In this document: in pieces, positions 17,078-25,403 of the stretch
Layout: each line of letters begins with the position of its first letter
Position numbering within the stretch: position 1 is the stretch's first letter
Notes under the pieces: generated by a model
The model's input: the letters and a program-made list of their open reading frames with translations, nothing else
Told to the model about the DNA's origin: nothing
Database searches by the model: none
From: JAUUSJ01 sp964439395
GTDB taxonomy: Bacteria > Bacillota > Clostridia > Lachnospirales > Lachnospiraceae
DNA: 64,000 nucleotides
Assembly: GCA_964439395.1 (NCBI GenBank)
Contig: CAYTNV010000021.1
Location: 1 to 64,000, forward strand
Direction of reading: 5' to 3'
Program-made: the position numbers and the translations under genes

Positions 17078-17212
17078 AGAGTAAGCTGAATAGCTACTTT
17101 GTCTGAGAGATATAAAATCAGAGGTATTAGTGAGGATATCTTATGCTTGTGGCTGGCAGAGAATATAATGATATAGCTTTTTATTTAAGATAAGAATAGA
17201 GGTACGAAAAAT

Positions 17213-17983
17213 ATGAGTCAATTTAGCAATATAAAGAGAACATTATTAGCAGAAAAAGTAGAAGAGCAGCTCCTTCAATATATTTTGGAGACACCATATG
17301 AGGTTGGAACAAAGATTCCAAATGAGTTTGAGCTTGCGAAGATATTTGATGTGGGAAGAAGTACAATTCGAGAGGCAGTTAAGCTTCTTATATCAAAGGG
17401 AATCTTAGAAGTGAGACGAGGATCTGGTACATATGTCATTAGTACGACACCAGCAACGCTGGATCCATTAGGATTACAAAAATTGGGAGAGGATAAAATG
17501 TCCATTGCCATTGATTTAGTAGATGTTCGTCTTATGATAGAACCTGCTATGGCGGAGATGGCAGCGAGAAATGCAACGGACGAGGATATTGTAAAGCTTA
17601 GGCAATGCTGTGATTTGGTGGAGGAAAATATTTTAAGTGATAAAAGCTATATTCAGGCAGATATCGATTTTCATGTCTGTGTGGCGGAATGTTCTAAAAA
17701 TAAGGTTGTAGAACAGCTTATTCCGATTATCGATACGGCTGTGATGATGTTAATTAATGTTACTCATAAAAAACTAAAACAAGAGACGATTGAGACACAT
17801 CGTGCAATTGTCGATGCGATTGCGGAAAGGGATCCAATTGGGGCAAAGACTGCGATGATGATGCATATGACGTACAATCGAAATATGATTAAGAAAATGA
17901 TGAAAAATTCTGATGAGATAGAAAAAATTGAAGATTTTGATAAATTAGTGAAGTCACTGCAAACAAAGATAGATGAAAAATAA
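17213..17983 (+). CDS. GntR-family regulator, FadR subfamily
   Basis: 256 residues. N-terminal winged helix: YEVGTKIPNEFELAKIFDVGRSTIREAVKLL with the hallmark GRSTIREA, followed by RRGSGTYV. C-terminal all-helical FCD ligand-binding domain with conserved D and H residues (DIDFHVCVAECSKN; ETHRAIVDAI), which in this family coordinate a metal and bind organic or sugar acids. It lies between gntP and the IclR-type regulator, so it is the likely regulator of the dehydratase and gntP genes. The start has GAGGTACGAAAAAT before it. The ligand is presumably the imported aldonate or KDG. Confidence 0.9.
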   Translation: MSQFSNIKRTLLAEKVEEQLLQYILETPYEVGTKIPNEFELAKIFDVGRSTIREAVKLLISKGILEVRRGSGTYVISTTPATLDPLGLQKLGEDKMSIAIDLVDVRLMIEPAMAEMAARNATDEDIVKLRQCCDLVEENILSDKSYIQADIDFHVCVAECSKNKVVEQLIPIIDTAVMMLINVTHKKLKQETIETHRAIVDAIAERDPIGAKTAMMMHMTYNRNMIKKMMKNSDEIEKIEDFDKLVKSLQTKIDEK

Positions 17984-17989
17984 AAAACG

Positions 17990-18038
17990 AAAAAAGCGAT
18001 AGGTGAAGGTGGCTAATCTTTTCTTATCGCTTTTTTCA
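17990..18038 (+). terminator. Terminator after GntR-type gene
   Basis: AAAAAAGCGATA and TATCGCTTTTTT form the hairpin (about 17990-18036), usable in either direction. Confidence 0.85.
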
Positions 18039-18161
18039 CTAACTATTAAGGAAAAAGTAAGTATCTAAATGATAGGTTTAGGAATCTATCATTCAAAATA
18101 TTTAATATTGATTTGCTTTATTAGGCAAAAATTGATTGGGGTTAGCAAGTTACAATATCGA

Positions 18162-18206
18162 TTTTTTTGTCCCCGTGACATCGGCAATTGGCAGGGGAAC
18201 AAAAAA
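18162..18206. repeat. GTCCCC/GGGGAAC inverted repeat
   Basis: TTTTTTTGTCCCC and GGGGAACAAAAAA flank GTGACATCGGCAATTGGCA. It could be an RNA hairpin or a regulator site; the inner bases resemble part of the 14881-14964 stem-loop. Confidence 0.4.
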
Positions 18207-18235
18207 CAAATCTTATAGATAATATTTTTAATAGT

Positions 18236-18272
18236 GTTTCATTATATAAAATTCTAAATTATAATATGAAAC
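18236..18272. promoter_or_regulatory. Operator-like palindrome upstream of IclR-type gene
   Basis: GTTTCATTATATAAAATT (18236-18253) faces AAATTATAATATGAAAC (18256-18272). The left half matches the half-site at 11634 (TTCCATTATATAAAATT). Lies about 115 bases upstream of the promoter at 18388. Confidence 0.6.
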
Positions 18273-18387
18273 AATCTATGGCTTTATTATAATTCATTTT
18301 TAGGGAATGTCAAGAGATTTTATGTATTTTTTTGTATACAGTATAAAGAAAATAAAGTAGAAGAAAAGGCAGAAAAAATATATTAGA

Positions 18388-18416
18388 TTTGCTCAAAGCT
18401 GAGGTTTGTGCTACAA
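18388..18416 (+). promoter_or_regulatory. Promoter of IclR-type regulator gene
   Basis: TTGCTC (18388-18393) and TACAAT (18411-18416) with a 17-base spacer, about 100 bases before the start codon. Confidence 0.6.
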
Positions 18417-18518
18417 TAATGCGTGGCAATAGATAATAGGAGATAGAATTTATCATTTATATCGAAGGGTAAACTTACTTTAATTTTCATCAAAATAGAT
18501 TAGAAAAGGGGAAAAATT

Positions 18519-19277
18519 ATGGAAGAAAAAAATCCAATACAAGTGGCAGACCGAATTTTTGCAGTATTAGAGAGATTAGCACAAAAAGGTGCAGTTGGAT
18601 TAATTGAATTAAGCAAGGAACTTAAACTAAATAAAAGTACAGTGCATAGACTTTTGAATTCTCTTATGTATATGGGTTATGTAAAACAGGATGAAGATAC
18701 ATTGAAATATGAATTGACTTATAAAATTTGTAGAGTAGCCAATAATCTGATGAATCAGGTTGATTTGATTCAGATTGCAAAGCCGTATTTAAAAGAACTC
18801 TCAAGAAAGACAGGAGAGACTGTGCATCTAGTGGAGAGAGAGGGGAATATGGCAGTTTATATTGATAAGGTAGAAAATTCTACGAATGCAGTGCGACTTG
18901 TGTCTAAGGTGGGAAAAAATATTCCTCTTTATTGTTCAGGAGTTGGCAAGGCGATGATGGCAGAAATGCTGGAAGAGAAGGTGAGAGAAATTTGGAGTCA
19001 GAGCGAGATTATTTCTTATACAGATATGACAATCTCGAGTATTGAGGAGCTACTAGAGCAACTTGAAGTTGTGAGACAAAAAGGATATGCGATAGATGAC
19101 GAGGAAAATGAGATAGGAGTGCGCTGTGTGGCAATCGCACTTCCGGATATAGACGGGAAAAATCGCTATGCAATTAGCATCTCAGCACCGGAAATTCGTA
19201 TGACAGATGAAAAAATAGAGATATGTGCAAAGGCGTTAAAGGAAGCTAAAAGAAAAATTAAACAGGCTTGGAGTTAA
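18519..19277 (+). CDS. IclR-family regulator, probably KdgR
   Basis: 252 residues. N-terminal winged HTH (VADRIFAVLERLAQKGAVGL, then LNKSTVHRLLNSLMYMGYV) and a C-terminal IclR effector domain (SRKTGETVHLVEREGNMAVY; LYCSGVGKAMMAE; GYAIDDEENEIGVRCVA). It is convergent with the second kdgK and is flanked by KDG-metabolism genes. KdgR, which senses KDG and represses pectin and ketogluconate genes, belongs to this family, and the palindromes at 11634, 18236 and 21446 resemble TTTCAT/ATGAAA-type KdgR boxes. The KdgR identity is an inference from context. Confidence 0.85.
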   Translation: MEEKNPIQVADRIFAVLERLAQKGAVGLIELSKELKLNKSTVHRLLNSLMYMGYVKQDEDTLKYELTYKICRVANNLMNQVDLIQIAKPYLKELSRKTGETVHLVEREGNMAVYIDKVENSTNAVRLVSKVGKNIPLYCSGVGKAMMAEMLEEKVREIWSQSEIISYTDMTISSIEELLEQLEVVRQKGYAIDDEENEIGVRCVAIALPDIDGKNRYAISISAPEIRMTDEKIEICAKALKEAKRKIKQAWS

Positions 19278-19314
19278 AGTAAAGATAAAGAGGATATTGT
19301 AAAATATAAAATTC

Positions 19315-19362
19315 AAATAAGATATATTGTTGAATCATTATCGGCAATATATCTTATTTGAG
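19315..19362. terminator. Bidirectional terminator
   Basis: AAATAAGATATATTG (19315-19329) pairs with CAATATATCTTATTT (19344-19358), between the convergent regulator and kdgK genes. Confidence 0.75.
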
Positions 19363-19413
19363 AAATTTATTTTGCAACGTCCTCTTTTTTCGTAGTTTTG
19401 TGGGTTTGCTAGT

Positions 19414-20511
19414 TTATCTTTGTACTCTAGCTCCAGCGCCGCCCATAATTGCTTCCACTTCTTTTTTATTTGCCATAGTAGTATCGCCAGGTGTAGTCAT
19501 AGCGAGAGCACCGTGGGCAGCTCCATAATTTACAGCAAGCTCTGCATTGCCCGTTGTCATTAATCCATAGATTAATCCAGATGCGAAGGAGTCCCCACCA
19601 CCTACGCGATCCATAATCTCAAGTCCCTTATAGTCTTTTGCCTTATAGATTTCTCCATCAGCCCAGCAAAGTGCACTCCAGTCATTGACTGTTGCTGTCT
19701 TTACTTCACGAAGAGTTGTTGCCACAGCTTTAAAATTAGGATATGTTTTTGCAGCTTCGTTAATCATTTTTTTGTATCCTTCTAAGTTTAATTCTTTTAA
19801 GTCTGCGTCATTTCCTTCAATTTCAAAACCAAGACAAGCTGTGAAATCTTCCTCATTACCGATCATAACATCTACGTACTGAGCGATTTCTTTATTTACT
19901 TCCTGAGCCTTTGCCTGACCACCGATAGCACTCCACATAGATGGACGGTAGTTTAGATCGTAAGATACAATTGTTCCGTATTTCTTAGCTGTCTTGATGG
20001 CTGCAATAACAGTCTCGCAAGCCTGCTCAGATAAAGCTGCATAGATTCCGCCAGTATGTAACCAGCGAACGCCTAACTTCCCGAAAATATAGTCGAAATC
20101 GAAATCATTTGGTGTAGCTTTAGAGATAGCTGTATTAGCACGGTCTGAACAGCCAACTGCTCCACGGATACCAAATCCTCGCTCTGTAAAGTTGATACCA
20201 TTTCTACAAATACGTCCGATTCCATCTGTTTTCATCCACTTAATGAGAGAAGTGTCAACACCACCTTGCATAATGAAATCTTCCATAAGCATACCAACTT
20301 CGTTATCCGCAAATGCTGTAATAACAGCTGTATTCATTTTGAAACATTTTTTTAGTCCACGGATTACATTGTACTCTCCGCCGCCTTCCCAAGCACGAAA
20401 AGTTCTTGCTGTGCGGATTCTTCCCTCGCCTGGATCGAGACGAAGCATAACTTCACCTAGGGATACAGCATCATATTTACATTCACTTTCTGGTCTTAAA
20501 TTTAAATTCAT
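19414..20511 (-). CDS. kdgK: 2-keto-3-deoxygluconate kinase (PfkB family)
   Basis: 365 residues from the ATG at 20511, which is preceded by AAAGGATAATATT; an in-frame extension of 17 residues to 20562 lacks a ribosome binding site. PfkB hallmarks: RAWEGGGEYNVIRGLKKCF near the N-terminus and MDRVGGGDSFASGLIYGL near the C-terminus (catalytic Asp in GGGD). It lies 141 bases after the KDPG aldolase gene on the same strand, so the pair makes a KDG-to-pyruvate module. It is clearly paralogous to the kinase at 11697-12719. Confidence 0.92.
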   Translation of the reverse strand: MNLNLRPESECKYDAVSLGEVMLRLDPGEGRIRTARTFRAWEGGGEYNVIRGLKKCFKMNTAVITAFADNEVGMLMEDFIMQGGVDTSLIKWMKTDGIGRICRNGINFTERGFGIRGAVGCSDRANTAISKATPNDFDFDYIFGKLGVRWLHTGGIYAALSEQACETVIAAIKTAKKYGTIVSYDLNYRPSMWSAIGGQAKAQEVNKEIAQYVDVMIGNEEDFTACLGFEIEGNDADLKELNLEGYKKMINEAAKTYPNFKAVATTLREVKTATVNDWSALCWADGEIYKAKDYKGLEIMDRVGGGDSFASGLIYGLMTTGNAELAVNYGAAHGALAMTTPGDTTMANKKEVEAIMGGAGARVQR

Positions 20512-20652
20512 AATATTATCCTTTCTAGCTGTCCAAGGAAGGAGTATCGCTTTAGACAGCATTTTCTTATTTATTACGGTATGGCATTTGACAAAATTTC
20601 CAAAATAAGTTCATGGAAGTTATGTCGAATATTTTATTGGGGGATGTTTTGC

Positions 20653-21291
20653 TTATCTGCGAATTTTAGCTGCGAGTTCAACGGCTTCCTTTGTCATCTC
20701 ACGAATTTTATCAAATTCGCCAGCCTGAATCATGTCGCCTTTTACCATCCAGCTGCCACCACAGCAGATGATTTTATCGCATTCGAGATAATCTTTTAAA
20801 TTTTTTGTATTAATTCCTCCGGTCGGCATGAATTTTAAGCTTGTATAAGGAGCTGCCATTGCTTTAATCATAGCAACACCGCCAGCTTGTTCAGCAGGGA
20901 AAAATTTTACGACTTCCATTCCTCTTTTTACTGCTTTTGCTACTTCAGATGGAGTGATGCATCCAGGAAATACAGGAATTTCTTTTTCTAAACAGTAATC
21001 TACAATCTGTTCATCAAATCCAGGACTTACAATAAATTTTGCTCCTGCCTCTACTGCGCGGTCTACTTGTTCAGTAGTAAGAACGGTTCCAGCACCTACT
21101 AACATTTCGGGATATTCCTCTGCCATAGTTTTGATAGACTCCTCGGCTGCATCTGTACGGAATGTTACCTCAGCGCATGTAAGACCGCCTTCACAAAGTG
21201 CTTTTGCTAAAGGAGCTGCATCTTTTGCGTCATTTAATACTACTACTGGTACGACACCAAAATGGCTAAATTGTTCTGCTATTGTTTTCAT
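20653..21291 (-). CDS. eda: KDPG/KHG aldolase
   Basis: 212 residues, the normal length. Class I aldolase: the Schiff-base lysine is in EVVKFFPAEQAGG, the catalytic glutamate in CAEVTFRT, and the phosphate-binding region includes FMPTGGIN. It cleaves KDPG to pyruvate and glyceraldehyde-3-phosphate, the last step of the KDG route. It is the first gene of an eda-kdgK unit; an operator-like palindrome lies 155 bases upstream. Confidence 0.96.
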   Translation of the reverse strand: MKTIAEQFSHFGVVPVVVLNDAKDAAPLAKALCEGGLTCAEVTFRTDAAEESIKTMAEEYPEMLVGAGTVLTTEQVDRAVEAGAKFIVSPGFDEQIVDYCLEKEIPVFPGCITPSEVAKAVKRGMEVVKFFPAEQAGGVAMIKAMAAPYTSLKFMPTGGINTKNLKDYLECDKIICCGGSWMVKGDMIQAGEFDKIREMTKEAVELAAKIRR

Positions 21292-21445
21292 ATTTTTATT
21301 TTTTCCTTTCTTAATGCATGTTTGGTTTCATATGGATATCTTCTTGCGCGCAATTATAGAAAGCATGGGAGCTTAGCGATGGCTGATTCTCTTTTATCGC
21401 TTCTATTGACTTTATCATACACCAATTTTTTTGAATGTCAACCAT

Positions 21446-21468
21446 ATTATGAAATATAGTTTCATAAT
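21446..21468. promoter_or_regulatory. Operator-like palindrome upstream of eda
   Basis: ATTATGAAA and TTTCATAAT flank a 5-base centre. The extended arms (AACCATATTATGAAA and TTTCATAATACAAAACT) resemble the half-sites at 11634 and 18236 but in divergent arrangement. Candidate KdgR-type box for the eda-kdgK unit. Confidence 0.6.
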
Positions 21469-21696
21469 ACAAAACTGATAAATGAGAATTCTTTAGATAA
21501 TCATTTTGAAATCATAAAATTAATAAATATGTTTCAATATGATATTTTTTATAAAATATTTATCTTCATTTTATATGGAAGGGAAACTTTTATTGAAGGA
21601 AGTATTTAATAAGGATGTGTCAATTTTTATAAAGTATGCAGAAGAACTTATTATTCATTTTTCAAATATAAAATAAACAATGGTAAATTATAAAAA

Positions 21697-21769
21697 TGCA
21701 ACTCATTTGCAAAAATACTTGACAAATATAAAATCTAAGATTATAATGTCAAAATGCAAATGAGTTGCA
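21697..21769 (+). promoter_or_regulatory. Zur operon promoter bracketed by two operator boxes
   Basis: A near-consensus promoter, TTGACA (21719-21724) and TATAAT (21742-21747) with a 17-base spacer, is flanked by TGCAACTCATTTGCA (21697-21711) and its inverted twin TGCAAATGAGTTGCA (21755-21769). The 15-bp 7-1-7 layout is typical of Fur-family operators, so the Fur/Zur-type protein encoded next is the likely repressor. Confidence 0.85.
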
Positions 21770-21850
21770 TTTTTGTGGAAATGAAAAATAATACATTTAA
21801 AATGAAAAGATAAGAGAATTATAGTTATAGAGAGGGAATGTGAGAATAGT

Positions 21851-22267
21851 ATGAAAAAGGAGTATAAAACGAAAGCAAAGGATTTAATATTAGAGTATGC
21901 TAAACTTCATAAGGAGCAGAGGTTTTCAGCGATGGATATTTTTGAATATATTAGTAGTATGGGAAGTACTGTTAATATGACAACTATTTATCGAAATTTG
22001 GATAAGATGACAGATGGGCAAATTTTGTTAAAGTATAAGACAACGGGGGATGAGAGGGCTGTGTATCAATATGTAGAGCCGGATACGCATTGTCATCACC
22101 ATTTGCATATGCACTGTAAAAACTGTGGAAAGATTATTCATTTTGAATGTGCATTTATGGATGAGTTTAGACAGCACTGTCTCGAGCATCATGGATTTGT
22201 GTTGGAATGTGATGGTTCAATATTAAATGGAATTTGTAGACAATGTGCTGAGAATATGAAGTTATGA
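21851..22267 (+). CDS. zur: Fur-family transcriptional repressor, probably Zur
   Basis: 138 residues. Winged-helix domain with VNMTTIYRNLDKMTDGQIL (Fur signature T-x-Y-R-x-L), then a metal-binding HCHHHLHMHCKNCGKIIHFEC motif and a C-terminal C-x-x-C (GICRQC) structural zinc site. Immediately upstream of a znuACB-type zinc ABC transporter and behind a promoter with two Fur-type boxes, so it is almost certainly the zinc-responsive member (Zur) and autoregulated. Fur or PerR identity is less likely given the neighbours. Confidence 0.92.
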   Translation: MKKEYKTKAKDLILEYAKLHKEQRFSAMDIFEYISSMGSTVNMTTIYRNLDKMTDGQILLKYKTTGDERAVYQYVEPDTHCHHHLHMHCKNCGKIIHFECAFMDEFRQHCLEHHGFVLECDGSILNGICRQCAENMKL

Positions 22268-22294
22268 TGAATAAAAGTAAGAGAGGGATATGAA

Positions 22295-23419
22295 GTGAAA
22301 AAGCGAATTGGAATGATAATTTGTCTTTTCCTCACGGTGATTTTAGCATTACAAGGTGTAACAGCTTATGCGGCACAGTTTAGGGAAGAGATGAGAGATA
22401 AGAAAAACGAAGATGGAAAAATAAAAATTGTTTGTATGATTTTTCCACAGTATGACTGGTTAAGGAAAGTCATCGGAGAACAAATAGATCATTATGATAT
22501 AAAATTATTATTGGATAACGGATCAGAGCTTCATAGTTATCAGCCGACAGTGGAGGATATGGCAGAAATTTCAAGTAGTGATTTTTTCTTTTATGTCGGC
22601 GGAGAGTCAGACTCGTGGGTAGAGGATGCCCTAAAATCCGCTAAAAATCCAAATTTAAAGGCAGTTAGTCTTTTGGAAATGTTGGAGGATTATGCTAAGG
22701 TAGAGGAGGAGATTGAAGGCGCAGCGGGGCATAAGCATGAACACGGGGACACAGATCACGAAGAAGAAGAAAATATTTCTATTATAGATATTTATCAAGA
22801 AGATAATGCATATGAAGCAGAGGATAAAATAGAATATTCGCATGAAGAAGTCGAGGAAGAGCATGGACATGGAGAAGAATATGATGAACATATGTGGCTT
22901 TCTCTTAAAAATGCACAGGCAGCGGTGGAGAAATTAAGTCAGATTCTCAGAGAGTTGGACCCTGAAAATGCATCTATTTATACAAAAAATAGCCAGCAAT
23001 ATGAGCAAAATATACAAGCTTTAAATATACAATATGAAACTATAGTGAAAAATGCGAAAAGAAAAATAATTTTATTTGGAGACCGTTTCCCATTTCGCTA
23101 TTTGGCAGATGATTATGGTCTTACGTATTATGCGGCGTTCGAGGGATGTAGTGCGGAGACGGGAGTTAGCTTTGAGACGATTATTTTTCTTGCTGGTAAG
23201 ATGAATGAGGAAAATCTCCCAGTTATCTTTACACTGGAAAATTCCAATGAGCAGCTGGCGCAGGTAATTGTAGAAAATACAAAAGAGAAAAATCAAGAGA
23301 TTTTGACATTGCATTCGATGCAATCTGTGACAAGAAAACAGCTCGAGCAGGATGGATTTTCTTATCTTGGACTTATGCAAGAGAACTTAAATGTATTGGA
23401 TAAGGCGTTAAATGAATAA
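22295..23419 (+). CDS. znuA: Zinc ABC transporter substrate-binding protein (ZnuA-like)
   Basis: 374 residues, GTG start at 22295 with GAGAGGGA before it. An N-terminal signal peptide (MKKRIGMIICLFLTVILA, cleavage after AYA) has no lipobox cysteine, unusual for a Gram-positive binding protein unless retained otherwise. ZnuA-type zinc ligands appear in SELHSYQPT and DEHMWLSL, and between residues about 148 and 197 there is a long His/Asp/Glu-rich loop (HKHEHGDTDHEEEE; HEEVEEEHGHGEE), the zinc-scavenging loop typical of ZnuA. First structural gene of the zinc operon. Confidence 0.92.
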   Translation: MKKRIGMIICLFLTVILALQGVTAYAAQFREEMRDKKNEDGKIKIVCMIFPQYDWLRKVIGEQIDHYDIKLLLDNGSELHSYQPTVEDMAEISSSDFFFYVGGESDSWVEDALKSAKNPNLKAVSLLEMLEDYAKVEEEIEGAAGHKHEHGDTDHEEEENISIIDIYQEDNAYEAEDKIEYSHEEVEEEHGHGEEYDEHMWLSLKNAQAAVEKLSQILRELDPENASIYTKNSQQYEQNIQALNIQYETIVKNAKRKIILFGDRFPFRYLADDYGLTYYAAFEGCSAETGVSFETIIFLAGKMNEENLPVIFTLENSNEQLAQVIVENTKEKNQEILTLHSMQSVTRKQLEQDGFSYLGLMQENLNVLDKALNE

Positions 23420-23455
23420 GAGAAAAGATAGAACGTGAAAGAGGGAGGAATAAAA

Positions 23456-24169
23456 TTGTCATATATTATTTGCAAAGATTTGGCAGTTGGATATGAGGGA
23501 AAGGCTGTCTCGGAGCATATTCACTTTAAAGTAAATCCAGGTGAGTATTTATGTATTGTTGGAGAAAACGGAGCAGGAAAGAGTACTTTGATGAAAACCT
23601 TACTTCACTTGATTAAGCCAGTGAGTGGAGAGATTATATATGGAGACGGATTGGATGCTCATGAGATTGGATATTTGCCACAGCAGACAGTTGTCCAAAG
23701 AGATTTTCCGGCATCCGTTATGGAAATTGTTCTCTCAGGAAATGTTGCTAGAACAGGGCTTTGGCCTTTTTTTGGAAGAGAGGAAAAAGACAGAGCGAGA
23801 AAAAATATGGAACGGATGAATATATGGAATCTGCGAAAGAAATGTTATCGCAATCTCTCAGGTGGACAGCAGCAAAGAGTTCTTCTTGCGAGGGCTTTAT
23901 GTGCGACGACGAAACTGCTTCTTCTTGATGAACCGGTATCAGGACTTGACCCAAAGGTGACGGTGGAGTTTTATCGCTTGATTGAGAATTTAAAGAAAGA
24001 AGGAATAACGATTATTATGGTTTCACATGATATGCAGGCAGCAGCAGATTATGCCAGCCATATTTTACATGTAGGACAGAAAGATAAATTTTTTGGAACA
24101 AAAGAAGAGTATTTAAATAGTGAAGTTTGGAAAAAATTAGAAGGAAAATCGAGGAAAGAAAGATGTTAG
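23456..24169 (+). CDS. znuC: Zinc ABC transporter ATP-binding protein
   Basis: 237 residues from TTG at 23456, chosen because GGGAGG lies 7 bases upstream; a GTG at 23435 would give 7 more residues. Walker A GENGAGKST, signature LSGGQQQR, Walker B LLLLDEP and the H-loop VSHDM are intact. It energises zinc import with the membrane protein encoded next; the last bases overlap the znuB start. Ordinary family member. Confidence 0.93.
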   Translation: MSYIICKDLAVGYEGKAVSEHIHFKVNPGEYLCIVGENGAGKSTLMKTLLHLIKPVSGEIIYGDGLDAHEIGYLPQQTVVQRDFPASVMEIVLSGNVARTGLWPFFGREEKDRARKNMERMNIWNLRKKCYRNLSGGQQQRVLLARALCATTKLLLLDEPVSGLDPKVTVEFYRLIENLKKEGITIIMVSHDMQAAADYASHILHVGQKDKFFGTKEEYLNSEVWKKLEGKSRKERC

Positions 24170-25008
24170 CAATGATAGAAAAATTACAATTTTATATGGA
24201 ATATCCGTTTGTGAAGTATGCTTTTATTGTTGGAGTGCTTATTGCGTTATCTTCTTCTTTGCTTGGAGTGACCTTAGTTTTGAAGAGATTTTCGTATATC
24301 GGAGATGGACTTTCTCATGTTGCATTTGGAGCAATGGCGATAGCCACAGTATTTGGTATAGGAAATGATTTAATTTTTGTTATGCCAGTGACGATTTTAG
24401 TGGCAATTTTGCTTTTGATGGGCGGACAAAATACTTTAATTAAGGGGGATGCAGCGATAGCGATGTTATCGGTTGGCTCTCTTGCAGTTGGGTATTTTAT
24501 GTTAAATGTATTTTCTGCCTCCTCTAATTTAGCGGGAGATGTATGCACGACACTTTTTGGCTCGACATCGATTTTAACTTTGACGAGAAGTGATGTCGAA
24601 CTTTGTATTATCATGTCTATTGTAGTTGTCTTTTTATTTTTCTTTTTTTATCATAAAATATTTGCAGTGACATTTGACGAAAATTTTTCAAAGGCAATCG
24701 GAGTGAGGACAGATGGGTATAATTTATTAATTGCCGTAGTTACAGCGATTATTATTGTATTGGCAATGAAATTAGTTGGGTCTTTATTAATTTCTGCTCT
24801 CGTTATCTTTCCGTCTTTATCAGCGATGAGAGTAATTCAAAATTTCCGAGGTGTTGTAATTGGAGCGGCAATAATATCTATTATATGTGCTCTCTTTGGA
24901 ATGATGGTTTCAATTCTCTTTTCTACTCCAGTAGGTGCGACGATTGTAGTGGCGAATATTTTTGTATTTTTAGTTAGTTATATAATAGGAAGTTTTGTGA
25001 GGGAATAG
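24163..25008 (+). CDS. znuB: Zinc ABC transporter permease
   Basis: 281 residues from ATG 24163 (GAGGAAAG before it), overlapping the end of znuC by 7 bases. An ABC-3 family permease with about 8 membrane helices; the LVLKRFSYIGDGLSHVAFGA region is the conserved cytoplasmic coupling motif of ZnuB/MntB proteins. With znuA and znuC it completes a high-affinity zinc importer. Confidence 0.93.
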   Translation: MLAMIEKLQFYMEYPFVKYAFIVGVLIALSSSLLGVTLVLKRFSYIGDGLSHVAFGAMAIATVFGIGNDLIFVMPVTILVAILLLMGGQNTLIKGDAAIAMLSVGSLAVGYFMLNVFSASSNLAGDVCTTLFGSTSILTLTRSDVELCIIMSIVVVFLFFFFYHKIFAVTFDENFSKAIGVRTDGYNLLIAVVTAIIIVLAMKLVGSLLISALVIFPSLSAMRVIQNFRGVVIGAAIISIICALFGMMVSILFSTPVGATIVVANIFVFLVSYIIGSFVRE

Positions 25009-25403
25009 ATTATAAATGAATATTAAATATTTAGAGCGAAAGATGCTGTGCTTGCTCCATACTTTCCTAATTATATTTTTTATTAGTTTCAAATCCATAT
25101 CTTAAAATGAGATTTAGTCTCAAAATAGGTAAAAAATTGGTGAGAATAGTGGAATCTTTCGCAGCATTTTGAGAGTGTAAAATAAGAAGTGCAAAAAAAT
25201 ACAACAAAAAAATACTATAAGATTGATAAGAAAATATCATATTTCTTCTAGAATATTACATGGCAATATTTAGGATGCTTTGTTAAAATAACAATACAAT
25301 AGTTTCGTGAAAAGTAAGGAATTGAAATGAAAAGCTAAGTTTTAGTGTTTTTCTCTTCCATCAAATAACTAAAAGTTAAATTGTAAAAAGGAGAAGAAGT
25401 ATT
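25009..25403. other. AT-rich intergenic region before mglB-like gene
   Basis: No gene seen. GCGAAAGAT (about 25036) and ATCTTTCGC (about 25153) form a distant inverted repeat that could end the zinc operon transcript or be a repeat remnant. The remainder is leader for the binding-protein gene, with AAAAAGGAGAAG before its ATG. Confidence 0.4.

Noticed and set aside
18162..18206. Reading the GTCCCC/GGGGAAC repeat as a riboswitch
   Set aside because: No aptamer consensus recognised; a single hairpin is not enough.
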